Below the pieces are notes generated by a model, which was not told the DNA's origin, searched no databases, and was given only the letters and a program-made list of their open reading frames with translations. DNA of 64,000 nucleotides from Symbioplanes lichenis (GTDB lineage: Bacteria > Actinomycetota > Actinomycetes > Mycobacteriales > Micromonosporaceae): contig NZ_JAUZQD010000009.1 of the NCBI RefSeq assembly GCF_030709675.1, forward strand, positions 186,001-250,000, in the 5' to 3' direction. The position numbers and the translations under genes are program-made. This document shows positions 34,095 to 41,857 of the stretch, piece by piece; position 1 is the stretch's first letter, and every line of letters starts with the position of its first letter.

Positions 34095-34298
34095 TCAGAT
34101 GGGGCGAACCTGCTCCGCCTGCGGGCCCTTCTGACCCTGGGCGATCTCGAACTCGACCCGCTGGTTCTCCTCCAGAGTGCGGTAGCCGCTCGTCTGGATG
34201 GCCGAGAAGTGGACGAACACGTCAGCACCCCCGCCGTCGACGGTGATGAAGCCGAAGCCCTTGTCTGCGTTGAACCACTTCACGGTTCCTTGCGCCAT
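34095..34298 (-). CDS. Cold-shock domain protein (CspA family)
   Basis: A 67-residue single cold-shock domain that binds single-stranded RNA/DNA. It starts [18 protein letters not shown] (RNP1 KGFGFI) and contains VFVHFSAI (RNP2). The ATG at 34298 has AAGGAGAG upstream; an in-frame upstream start is spurious. The long untranslated stretch upstream fits the long leaders known for csp genes. Confidence 0.95.
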   Translation of the reverse strand: MAQGTVKWFNADKGFGFITVDGGGADVFVHFSAIQTSGYRTLEENQRVEFEIAQGQKGPQAEQVRPI

Positions 34299-34563
34299 GC
34301 TGAACTCTCCTTCTGAAAATTCCGGCCCCATGATGCAGGGCCGATGGTCGTTTTCGAGCAGCGGCGCCGCGCACGGCCTTCAGAAGGAGCTGCCCGTCGC
34401 GGAAAGGTCGTCCCCGCGAAAGGCTTACCACCTGAACCACTTACACAAAAACTGGCCACACTGTACCCGAAGAACCGCCCCCGAGGCTTCCCCTTGAGCG
34501 AATCGAATGCAGTTAGGCCGATGTCGAGGCAGCGCCAAGGGGCGATCGGCGGCGGGCACGGAA
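34299..34563 (-). other. Cold-shock gene leader and promoter region, no gene seen
   Basis: This gap upstream of the cold-shock gene is AT-richer around 34438-34470 (runs such as ACAAAAACTGG), which is where a promoter would be expected. The bases between there and 34298 would form a leader of about 140-150 bases. A second AGAAGGAGC-type sequence occurs near 34381. No open frame is supported. Confidence 0.4.
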
Positions 34564-34590
34564 AAGGCTCCCGGCATCGCCGGGAGCCTT
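34564..34590. terminator. Terminator after the DUF4235 gene
   Basis: The 12-base perfect arms AAGGCTCCCGGC (34564-34575) and GCCGGGAGCCTT (34579-34590) enclose an ATC loop, with A/T ends on both sides. It lies 27 bases beyond the DUF4235 stop on the minus strand. Confidence 0.8.
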
Positions 34591-34617
34591 GACCACGGTC
34601 TATGCGTGCCGGGGTGG

Positions 34618-34890
34618 TCAGTCCGGCCAGGAGCCGGTCACCTTGCGGACGCCGATGTCGCCACCGCGCTGCACGGCGGCCCGGACGACCGAGAAGATCG
34701 CGCCCTGCAGGGCGGCCGCGGCGAGAATCTCGCCCCAGCCCCGGTCCTCGTCGTGCGGGTCCGGCGCGTCGTCGTCGCCGGCGGCCAGCTTCCAGACCTC
34801 CTTGAAGATGACGCCCGCGATGGCACCGGCGGCGAACCCGAGGGCGAGCCCGACCGGCTTCGTGGCGACCTTCTGGAGCTTGCCGCTCAC
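34618..34890 (-). CDS. DUF4235 small membrane protein
   Basis: A 90-residue protein with a glycine-rich hydrophobic helix (KPVGLALGFAAGAIAGVIFKEVWKL), an acidic middle, and a second amphipathic segment ending RKVTGSWPD, the DUF4235 pattern. The GTG at 34890 overlaps the DUF3618 stop as GTGA. It is the last gene of a three-gene membrane operon. Function is unknown. Confidence 0.85.
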   Translation of the reverse strand: MSGKLQKVATKPVGLALGFAAGAIAGVIFKEVWKLAAGDDDAPDPHDEDRGWGEILAAAALQGAIFSVVRAAVQRGGDIGVRKVTGSWPD

Positions 34891-35324
34891 CGGCGCCTCC
34901 CCCGGACGATCAGGATGATGCCGACCAGGGCCACCCCGGCGGCCAGCAGCGCCGCGTAGTTGACCGGGTTGCGGCGCACCTGCTCGGGGGCCTTGTCGAG
35001 GACCGTGTCGACGGTGCCGGACTCGCGCACCTTGTCGTTGGCCAGCGCCACCTTCTGCTCGGCCTGGGCCGTGGCGGCCTTGACCTTGCCCGTGGCGGCC
35101 GCGGCGGCCGTGGTGGCGGCGTCGCGCACCTTGCCGGTCGCGTCGTGCAGCTGGGCCCTGGCCTTCTGCTTGGTGACCTCGACCTGCTCCTTGGCGCGCG
35201 CCTTCACGTCGGCCTTGGCCGCGAGCGCCTGGACGGTCTCGCCCAGCTCGGCCCGCGTCTGCTTGATCTCCTCGCGCAAAGCCTCGACGTCGGGCTTGCC
35301 CCCGGATCCGTTCTTGTCGCTCAT
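34887..35324 (-). CDS. DUF3618 protein
   Basis: The 145-residue protein has an N-terminal DUF3618 motif (EALREEIKQTRAELGETVQALAAKADVKAR), a long Ala/Lys amphipathic helix region, and a C-terminal membrane helix (about 120-140) with an RGRRR end. It is probably a peripheral or anchored protein with coiled-coil character. It is coupled by 4-base overlaps to its neighbours on both sides. Confidence 0.88.
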   Translation of the reverse strand: MSDKNGSGGKPDVEALREEIKQTRAELGETVQALAAKADVKARAKEQVEVTKQKARAQLHDATGKVRDAATTAAAAATGKVKAATAQAEQKVALANDKVRESGTVDTVLDKAPEQVRRNPVNYAALLAAGVALVGIILIVRGRRR

Positions 35325-35758
35325 GCCCGGCTCCTACCGCTCTTGATCGCGTGCTTGACCTCGTCGACGTCCGCCTTGGCGCTCTCGATGGCGGACTTCG
35401 GCTCCGGCGGGACGGCCTGCGTGACCTGCTTCTTGCCGAGCAGCGCCAGCACACCGGCCGTGGCGAACAGCACCACGGTCCAGATCAGCGCGGCCGCCCA
35501 CAAGGGCAGGAAGATGTCGAAAACGATGATGAGCGTGGCGATGAGCGCGCCCACGCCGTACATCGCGAGTACGCCGCCTCCGCCGAACAGACCCACACCG
35601 ATGCCGGCGTGCTTGCCTTTCTCGGCCAGCTCCGCCTTCGCTAGTGCGATCTCGTCCCGGACAAGGCGGGTGATCTGTTCGCTCGCCTTCTGGACCAATT
35701 CCGAGGTGGACTGGTCGGTCCCCGGACGGACCGGGCTACCGTTCAGGACATCGGCCAT
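35321..35758 (-). CDS. Holin-like membrane protein (phage holin family PF07332 type)
   Basis: The 145-residue protein has STSELVQKASEQITRLVRDEIALAKAEL, a glycine-rich hydrophobic loop and two membrane helices (about 53-80 and 86-106). This is the actinobacterial holin-superfamily protein that usually precedes DUF3618; there is no lysis gene nearby, so a lytic role is unlikely. It is the first gene of the operon. Confidence 0.87.
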   Translation of the reverse strand: MADVLNGSPVRPGTDQSTSELVQKASEQITRLVRDEIALAKAELAEKGKHAGIGVGLFGGGGVLAMYGVGALIATLIIVFDIFLPLWAAALIWTVVLFATAGVLALLGKKQVTQAVPPEPKSAIESAKADVDEVKHAIKSGRSRA

Positions 35759-35828
35759 GGTGTCCTCCTTTCACAGCACGTGTATGCCCTGCGTAGCGGC
35801 AAGTCAATCCTCGTACCGGCGGGTCACC

Positions 35829-37196
35829 TCAGGCGCGTTTTCCGCCCGATCCGGCAGACACGGGCGAACCCGTCGCACCGCCGCCTCCCGGCCCCGGAAG
35901 CGGCACGGTGCCGGCATCCGGCCCGGCCCGGAAACCCGGCCCGGCGGAGGAGCCAGGCCCGGCGGAGAGGCCGGCCTCGGGGGAAGGCTCAGGCTCGGCG
36001 GAGGGGCCGGTGAAGGCCGCCGCCCGCTCGTCCCCGTCGCTCGCCCCGCTGAAGACCAGCGCGTCGTCGGACGGCGGCGCGCTCACGTGCGTGTCGTAGT
36101 CGTCCGCCCCCGCACGGCGGGCGGCTCCGGGCGTACCCCGGACGGCCTTGGCGGTTTCCAGGCCCGACCGCTCGATGTTGGTGACGTCCGCGCGCATCCG
36201 CGGCAGCGAGTCCTTGCGGTGCTCGAAGACCCACGCGACGAGCCGCTCGCGGACGAGGCAGCGCAGGTCCCACAGCGAGGGCGCGTCGTTCGCGCTCACC
36301 AGGGCGCGCAGCCGGATCATGCCGCCCGTGGCCTCGGTGACCTGCAGCACGCAGACCCGGCCGTCCCAGAGCTCGGTGCCCTCGCAGACGGTACGCAGCT
36401 CGGCGCGCAGCGGCTCCACGGGCAGCGACCAGTCGACGTCGATCTCGGCGGTGCCCAGGACGGCGGAGCCCCGGCGCGTCCAGTTCTGGAACGGCTTGGT
36501 GGTGAAGTACGAGGTCGGCATGATCAGCCGCCGGTCGTCCCAGATCTGCACGGCCACGTACGTGAGGGTGAGCTCCTCGATCCGGCCCCACTCCCCCTCG
36601 ACGACCACCACGTCGTCGACCCGGACGGCGTCGCTGAACGCCAGCTGCAGACCGGCGAAGACGTTGCCGAGCGTGCTCTGCGCGGCGAGCGCGGCGACGA
36701 CCGAGACGAGGCCGGCCGAGGCGAGCAGGCTCGCGCCCACCGCCCGTACGCCGGGAAAGGTCATGAGCATCACGCCGATGGCCACGATCACGATCGCCGC
36801 CACGGTCACCCGGCGCAGCATCTGCACCTGGGTCTTGAGCCGCCGGGCCTTCATGTTGTCCGACACGTCGGTGCGCCACCGGGAGAGCGCCAGATCCTCC
36901 AGGACCAGCAGCAGGGCGCCGGTGAGCCACGCCACCGCGCCGATCACGAACAGCACGAGCGTGTGCAGCACCCCGGCTCGCGCGGGGAAGTCGCCGCCGA
37001 AGCCGCGGACGGCCGCCTGCACGGCGAACACCGTGGCGGCGAACAGGAACGGCCGGTGGGCCGTGGTCGCCAGGTCGCGCAGCAGCTGAGACTTGCGGCC
37101 GAGACGTTGCGTGATCCGGTGCAGGATCTCGACGACGACGATCGCCGCGGCGGCCGCCGCGGCCACGGCGAGCAGGACTTTCAGAACGCTGGGCAC
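35829..37196 (-). CDS. Mechanosensitive ion channel (MscS family)
   Basis: The 455-residue protein has four predicted membrane segments and the MscS pore-lining/beta-domain stretch LASAGLVSVVAALAAQSTLGNVFAGL. The vestibule follows with FSDAVRVDDVVVVEGEWGRIEELT and the Asn-Trp segment TKPFQNWTRRG. A Pro/Gly/Ser-rich tail (about 375-455) is extra. It would relieve turgor on hypo-osmotic shock. The GTG follows GAGGAGAGGG. It is on the same strand as the membrane operon, 70 bases upstream of it. Confidence 0.92.
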   Translation of the reverse strand: MPSVLKVLLAVAAAAAAAIVVVEILHRITQRLGRKSQLLRDLATTAHRPFLFAATVFAVQAAVRGFGGDFPARAGVLHTLVLFVIGAVAWLTGALLLVLEDLALSRWRTDVSDNMKARRLKTQVQMLRRVTVAAIVIVAIGVMLMTFPGVRAVGASLLASAGLVSVVAALAAQSTLGNVFAGLQLAFSDAVRVDDVVVVEGEWGRIEELTLTYVAVQIWDDRRLIMPTSYFTTKPFQNWTRRGSAVLGTAEIDVDWSLPVEPLRAELRTVCEGTELWDGRVCVLQVTEATGGMIRLRALVSANDAPSLWDLRCLVRERLVAWVFEHRKDSLPRMRADVTNIERSGLETAKAVRGTPGAARRAGADDYDTHVSAPPSDDALVFSGASDGDERAAAFTGPSAEPEPSPEAGLSAGPGSSAGPGFRAGPDAGTVPLPGPGGGGATGSPVSAGSGGKRA

Positions 37197-37338
37197 GTGG
37201 TTCCCTCTCCTCGGGAGTCTCTTGCCAGCGACCTAGCTTGCCCCTTCCGGCTGTGGGTTCCACCTGGTTCGGCCAGGTCCGGGCTTGGTGTTGATCACAT
37301 CTTCATCGGGGGTCCCAGGAGGTAACACGCGCGCAAAG

Positions 37339-37368
37339 AAGCGGCCGCCCGTGCCAGGGCGGCCGCTT
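37339..37368 (-). terminator. Terminator after the DUF1206 gene
   Basis: The arms AAGCGGCCGCCC (37339-37350) and GGGCGGCCGCTT (37357-37368) pair perfectly around a 6-base loop, 16 bases past the stop at 37384. On the minus strand it is followed by CTTTGCGC. Confidence 0.8.
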
Positions 37369-37383
37369 TCGTGAAGTCAGGTG

Positions 37384-38205
37384 TCAGACCTTGCGGTAGC
37401 GTACCTGGAAGAAGCAGTAGATGCCGAACGCGGCGACGCCGAGGGCGATCAGGCCCAGCGCCCACGGCCCGTACGACTTCGAGGCCAGCGTCTTCACCGC
37501 GGCGTCGAGGCCCCGCGCCTTCTCGGGGTCGTACTGGACGGCGGCGGTGACGACCAGCGCGCCGGCGATGCCGTAGGCCACGCCCTTGGCGGAGTAGCCG
37601 GCCTGGCCGAGGCGGGTGGTGGTCTTGCGCACCGACGGGCTCATCTGCTGGGTGTTGAGGTGCTTGAGGAAGCCCTTCTTCACGCCGTAGATCACCAGGC
37701 CGATGCCGACGCCGAGCACGACCACGCCGATCAGGCCGACCAGGAAGCGGCCGCCCGAGCTGTCCATGAGGGTCGACGCGCCCTGCTGCGAGCTGTCACC
37801 GGTGGTCGAGCCGCTGCCCTGGAGGACCTTGATGCCCAGGTACGCGAAGTAGAGATAGAGGATCGTGCGGCAGCCCGACAGGACCCGCTCGGCGAGGGCC
37901 TGCTTGTCCTGCTCGCCGCTCTCGCCGATGGCCGCCTCGAACGCCTGCCACAGGGCGAGGCCGATCATGCCGACGACCGTGATGACCACGAGCGTCTTGC
38001 CGAGCGGCTGCTGGGCGAGCGTCTGGAAGGCCCCGGACTGGGAGCCCTCCGCGCTGGAGTCCCCGAAGGCCAGCTGCAGGGCGATCCAGGCGAAGAGCAG
38101 GTGAATGACGCCGTACGCGACGAAGCCGCCGCGGGCGAGATATTCGAGCGGCTTGCTGTCGGCCGCTCGCGATGCGGTGCTGCGAACGTGGGAGGAGGCA
38201 GTCAT
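37384..38205 (-). CDS. DUF1206 membrane protein
   Basis: The protein has about 273 residues and contains three repeats of a two-helix unit (each starting near ARGGFVAYGVIHLLFAW, LSGCRTILYLYFAYLG and LGQAGYSAKGVAYGIAG), as in DUF1206. Six hydrophobic helices are predicted. The start is ATG 38205 or GTG 38211; neither has a ribosome site. A promoter ends just before it, so the mRNA may be leaderless. Function is unknown. Confidence 0.88.
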   Translation of the reverse strand: MTASSHVRSTASRAADSKPLEYLARGGFVAYGVIHLLFAWIALQLAFGDSSAEGSQSGAFQTLAQQPLGKTLVVITVVGMIGLALWQAFEAAIGESGEQDKQALAERVLSGCRTILYLYFAYLGIKVLQGSGSTTGDSSQQGASTLMDSSGGRFLVGLIGVVVLGVGIGLVIYGVKKGFLKHLNTQQMSPSVRKTTTRLGQAGYSAKGVAYGIAGALVVTAAVQYDPEKARGLDAAVKTLASKSYGPWALGLIALGVAAFGIYCFFQVRYRKV

Positions 38206-38210
38206 GGCCA

Positions 38211-38239
38211 CGTATGTGACCCGGCGTAAATTTTTTCAA
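38211..38239 (-). promoter_or_regulatory. Sigma-A-like promoter of the DUF1206 gene
   Basis: On the minus strand TTGAAA (38239-38234) is followed after 17 bases by CATACG (38216-38211). The -35 matches the consensus well and the -10 moderately. Only 5 bases separate it from the ATG at 38205, which suggests a leaderless transcript. Confidence 0.5.
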
Positions 38240-38266
38240 ACCTGCTGTACGCAGCAGCTATGTGTG

Positions 38267-38587
38267 CTAGCGCGACACCTGGATGCCGATCTGGTCCGCG
38301 GTGATGCTGTCGAGCGACACCTGGAGCCCGCCGACGTCGACGGCCTGCTGCCCCTTGGTCAGCTGGATCTGCTCGCCGGCGACCTCGAGGGTCACGGTGT
38401 TCTGGTCGGCGCTGACGAACTTCGCCTCGACGCCGAGCACGCTGGCGCTCGCGTTGACGGTCCGGTCGATGGTGACGGTGCACTGGTCCAGGCCGCAGGA
38501 GACGTTGTCGCCCCCGCATCCGGTGAGCAGGCCGAGGCCGAGCGCGGCTGCGGTGAACAGGGCTGCGATACGCGGTGCGGTGTTCAT
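38267..38587 (-). CDS. Small lipoprotein, unknown function
   Basis: The 106-residue precursor has a signal peptide (MNTAPRIAALFTAAALGLGL) and lipobox LLTGC at about residues 20-24, so it is exported and lipid-anchored at that Cys. The mature part has two more Cys (VSCGLDQC) and a short beta-rich body (VGVEAKFV-like and QIQLTKGQQAVDVG segments). The start is ATG 38587; an open extension upstream is not coding. It diverges from the GNAT gene. Confidence 0.82.
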   Translation of the reverse strand: MNTAPRIAALFTAAALGLGLLTGCGGDNVSCGLDQCTVTIDRTVNASASVLGVEAKFVSADQNTVTLEVAGEQIQLTKGQQAVDVGGLQVSLDSITADQIGIQVSR

Positions 38588-38633
38588 CACCTGGTCAAGG
38601 GTACTTGGCGTGATCCAGCTTAAGCTCGGAGTC

Positions 38634-38918
38634 ATGGACGTCTCTGTCAAGGACAACCCGGCGCAGCACCGCTTCGAGCTGCTGACCGCCGACGGCGAGG
38701 TGGCCGGCTTCGCCACCTATCGCGAGCGCGACGGCGTGACCGTCGTGGTCCACAGCGAGGTCGACCTCTCGCACCGCGGCGAGGGCCTGGGCAACAAGCT
38801 GGCCCAGGGCACGCTCGACCTGCTCCAGGGCCGCGGGGCGAAGGTCTACCCCGCGTGCCCGTTCTTCGCCCACTACGTGACCGAGCACCACGACTGGGAC
38901 GCCATCCTGGTCGACTAG
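38634..38918 (+). CDS. Small GNAT-like acetyltransferase (COG2388 type)
   Basis: A 94-residue minimal GNAT domain. It contains FATYRERDGVTVVVHSEV, the acetyl-CoA loop HRGEGLGNKLAQGTLD, and the end YPACPFFAHYVTEHHDW, all characteristic of the YidJ/COG2388 family. The substrate is unknown. The ATG is at 38634. Its stop overlaps the convergent RecQ stop by 4 bases. Confidence 0.88.
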   Translation: MDVSVKDNPAQHRFELLTADGEVAGFATYRERDGVTVVVHSEVDLSHRGEGLGNKLAQGTLDLLQGRGAKVYPACPFFAHYVTEHHDWDAILVD

Positions 38919-40552
38919 ACCGCCTTCAGGAGCTTGTGCTCGAGGACGACGGGCACGGCGAGGGTCTTGTAGCCGACGCTGTCGAAGAGGACGGTCATCT
39001 TGTCCTCCTCGTAGCCCATGACCATGCCCTCGCCCCACTCCGCGTGGCTCACCTTGCTGTGCACCGCGAAGGGCTCGTCGCCCGTGCTCTCCTCGACCTC
39101 TTCGGCCACGCCCTCGGCGCAGTTGTCGCAGTGGCCGCAGACCTTGGTGACCTCTTCGCCGAAGTAGGCGAGGAGGGTCTGCGTACGGCAGGCGTTGGTC
39201 TCGGCGAAGGCGCGCATCATGTCGGTGCGCGACTTCTGCACGGTCTGCTGCCGCTCGAAGAGCTCGGCGGCGAGCGTGGCCGCCCGGTCGGGCCGCGGCG
39301 CGTACCGCGGGACCGTCCACTTGCTCCCGTCGCCGGCCTTCGCCGCGCCGGCCTGTTCGAGCAGGGCGAGGAACTGGCCGAGCTTGCGCGGGCCGAGGCC
39401 GGTCTTCTCCTTGAGCGCCGTCTTCGTGGTGGGCCCGGCGCGCAGGGCCGCGGCCAGTTCTTTCAATTCCACGGGATCGGGGCTGCCGCCGGCGAAGAAG
39501 CGCTGGATGCCCTCGTCCTCGGCCCGCCACAGCAGCAGGGCCCGGCCCGGCTCGCCGTCGCGGCCCATCCGGCCGATCTCCTGGAAGTAGCTGTCCGGGG
39601 AGTCGGGCAGGGCGACGTGGGCGACCCAGCGGATGTTCGGCTTGTCGATGCCCATGCCGAACGCCGACGTGGCGACCATGATGTCGATCTTGTCGGCGGA
39701 GAAGTCCTCGTGCCGCTGCTCGCGCTCGCCCTTGCTCATGCCGCCGTGGTAGTACTCGGCGGGATAGCCGGCGTCCGTCAGCTTGGCCGCCAGCTCCTCG
39801 GCCGACTTGCGGGTGGCGACATAGATGATGCCGGGCCGGTTCGTCTCGTCGAGCAGGTTGGTCAGCCGGCGCCAGCGGTAGTTCTCGTCGGGGCAGTAGG
39901 CGACCTCGAGGAAGAGGTTCTTGCGGTCCAGCCCCGAGACGTGGATCTCCGGGTTCTTGAGCCCCAGCCGCTCGATGATGTCGTCGCGCACCGGCGGCGA
40001 CGCCGTGGCGGTCAGGGCCAGGACAGGCGGGCGGCCGATGCCCTTGATCAGCTGCCCGAGCTGCAGGAAGTCCGGACGGAAGTCGTGACCCCAGGCCGAG
40101 ATGCAGTGCGCCTCGTCCACCGCCACGAGGCCGGGGCGCAGGGCGCGTACCTCGGACAGGCGCTCGGGATCGCTGAGCTGCTCCGGCGTGATGAAGAGGA
40201 ACTCCGCCCGGCCCTCGCGGATCTCCTGGATCGCCTCCCGCTGCTGGGCGGGCGTCTCGGCCGAGCTCACCCGGACCGCGCGGACAGCCGGGTCGTCATA
40301 GGCGTTGAGCGCGGCGATCTGGTCCTGCTGCAGCGCGAGCAGCGGGGAGATCACCACCGTGGGGCCGGGCAGCAGGACCGCCGGGATCTGGTAGATCGCC
40401 GACTTGCCGGCCCCGGTGGGCAGGACGACCAGCGCGTCGCGGCGGCGCAGGACCGCCCGCATGGGCTTGAACTGGCCGGGGCGCAGGGAGGGCCAGCCGA
40501 AGTGCTTGCGCGCCACTTTGCGCAGCCGGGGCCCATAGATCGGGAGCTTCAT
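38915..40552 (-). CDS. RecQ-type DNA helicase
   Basis: A superfamily 2 helicase of about 545 residues from ATG 40552 (MKLPIYGPRLRKVARKHFG); starts at 40639 or a GTG between are possible. Motif I is PTGAGKS, motif II VDEAHCISAWGHDFRP, motif III LTATASP, motif VI region QEIGRMGRDG. A four-Cys zinc knuckle (CRTQ ... KVCGHCDNC) marks the RQC part. There is no HRDC domain; instead the last 60 residues (HAEWGEGMVMGYEEDKMTV) resemble a DUF3553-type small beta domain. It unwinds recombination and replication intermediates. Confidence 0.92.
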   Translation of the reverse strand: MKLPIYGPRLRKVARKHFGWPSLRPGQFKPMRAVLRRRDALVVLPTGAGKSAIYQIPAVLLPGPTVVISPLLALQQDQIAALNAYDDPAVRAVRVSSAETPAQQREAIQEIREGRAEFLFITPEQLSDPERLSEVRALRPGLVAVDEAHCISAWGHDFRPDFLQLGQLIKGIGRPPVLALTATASPPVRDDIIERLGLKNPEIHVSGLDRKNLFLEVAYCPDENYRWRRLTNLLDETNRPGIIYVATRKSAEELAAKLTDAGYPAEYYHGGMSKGEREQRHEDFSADKIDIMVATSAFGMGIDKPNIRWVAHVALPDSPDSYFQEIGRMGRDGEPGRALLLWRAEDEGIQRFFAGGSPDPVELKELAAALRAGPTTKTALKEKTGLGPRKLGQFLALLEQAGAAKAGDGSKWTVPRYAPRPDRAATLAAELFERQQTVQKSRTDMMRAFAETNACRTQTLLAYFGEEVTKVCGHCDNCAEGVAEEVEESTGDEPFAVHSKVSHAEWGEGMVMGYEEDKMTVLFDSVGYKTLAVPVVLEHKLLKAV

Positions 40553-40628
40553 CGAGCGTCCGTTCTGCCCCGGCCACTCCCGCACCAAACCTTGCTCCCC
40601 CGCGGCGGAAAACCGAAAGGAACCCAAA

Positions 40629-41582
40629 TCAGGAGCCATGCTTAGGCAAAATCTCGCTCGCGTAGAGATCGCACAGACCCTGCCAGTTCGGGCCGGTGTT
40701 GGCGACGTAGACCTCGTCGAAGCCCGCGTCCTCGTACTGCTTGAGCTGCTCGAGGTGCGGCTCCACGGCGTTGCCGCAGACGAAGGCCTCCTTGATCATG
40801 TCCTGGGTCACGAGCTGCGACGCCTGCTCGAAGTGCTTGGGCGCGGGCAGCACCTGGGACAGCTCACCGGGCACGCCCGCGTTCGGCCACTTCTCGTACG
40901 CGATCCGGGCGCCCTCCTCCTCGGTGGGCGCGAACGCGGCCTTGAAGCCGGCCTGCGCGGTCCGATCGCCGCCGCCCTGCTGCCGGAACTGCTTGACCAG
41001 GTCGCCGTCGGGCATCGTGCTCACATAGCCCTCGCCGATCCGCGCCGCGACCTCGACCGCCTTGGGCCCGAACCCGGAGACCAGGATCTCCGGCGGCGCG
41101 GCCGGGAGCGTGTAGACCCGCGCGTTCTCGACCGTGTAGTGCTTGCCGCGGTAGGAGACGTTGCCGCCCTTCCACAGCTCACGCATGATCTCGACGGCCT
41201 CCTCGAGCATCTCCAGCCGCACGTCGGCCTCGGGCCACGCGTCGCCGAAGATGTGCTCGTTGAGGGCCTCGCCCGTGCCGATGCCGAGCCGGAACTTCCC
41301 GCCCGTGAGCACCGCGCTGGTGGCTGCCGCCTGCGCGATCACGGCTGGATGGATGCGTACGGTCGGGCAGGTCACCGCGGTCGTGATCGGCAGCGACGTC
41401 GCCTGGCTCAGCGCGCCGATCATGCTCCAGACGAAGGCGCTCTGGCCCTGGGCGTCGACCCACGGGTGATAGTGGTCCGAGATCCACAGCCCCGAGAAGC
41501 CGGCCCGCTCGGCCGCCTTGGCCTGCTCGATCAGCTCGGCCGGCGTGTACTCCTCGCAGGACAGGAAGTATCCGATTCTCAT
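40629..41582 (-). CDS. F420-dependent oxidoreductase, LLM class (FGD-like)
   Basis: The 317-residue protein starts MRIGYFLSCEEYTPAEL and carries GFSGLWISDHYHPWVDAQGQ, FRLGIGTGEALNEH and ILVSGFGPKAVEVAARIGEGY. These match the glucose-6-phosphate dehydrogenase/FGD subgroup of luciferase-like F420 enzymes. It would bind coenzyme F420 in a TIM barrel; the substrate is unknown. Presence of such a gene fits an F420-producing actinobacterium. Confidence 0.9.
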   Translation of the reverse strand: MRIGYFLSCEEYTPAELIEQAKAAERAGFSGLWISDHYHPWVDAQGQSAFVWSMIGALSQATSLPITTAVTCPTVRIHPAVIAQAAATSAVLTGGKFRLGIGTGEALNEHIFGDAWPEADVRLEMLEEAVEIMRELWKGGNVSYRGKHYTVENARVYTLPAAPPEILVSGFGPKAVEVAARIGEGYVSTMPDGDLVKQFRQQGGGDRTAQAGFKAAFAPTEEEGARIAYEKWPNAGVPGELSQVLPAPKHFEQASQLVTQDMIKEAFVCGNAVEPHLEQLKQYEDAGFDEVYVANTGPNWQGLCDLYASEILPKHGS

Positions 41583-41603
41583 GGCGACCGGATACCCGCC
41601 GGA

Positions 41604-41717
41604 TCACTTCCGGAACATGCGCTTGATGGCCCAGATGAGGAAAATCGCCGCGAGTGCGACACCGAGCAGGCGAACGGCGTGAACCTCGGACCAGTCCACC
41701 CCGGATGCGGCTTCCAT
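41604..41717 (-). CDS. 37-residue membrane protein
   Basis: The frame from ATG 41717 reads MEAASGVDWSEVHAVRLL, then a hydrophobic helix (about 17-31) and ends IKRMFRK before TGA. The short acidic N-terminus, single helix and basic C-terminus are typical of small actinobacterial membrane proteins. It lies 21 bases upstream of the F420 oxidoreductase start on the same strand and may be its leader cistron. Function is unknown. Confidence 0.6.
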   Translation of the reverse strand: MEAASGVDWSEVHAVRLLGVALAAIFLIWAIKRMFRK

Positions 41718-41857
41718 CACAGCGGCCAGCCTAGCGGTCCCACAAATAGGAAGGTTTGTTGACTATACCGGGTAAGTGGGAGACCATCGGTCACCGAAGG
41801 GAGACGTGTCCTCCGGGGGGAGGCCGCGTCACATGCTTACCGGAGGTTTCCGACGTC

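Noticed and set aside
35321-35758. Prophage remnant because of the holin-like protein
   Set aside because: This holin-superfamily protein is a regular chromosomal partner of DUF3618 in actinobacteria, and no other phage gene is near.
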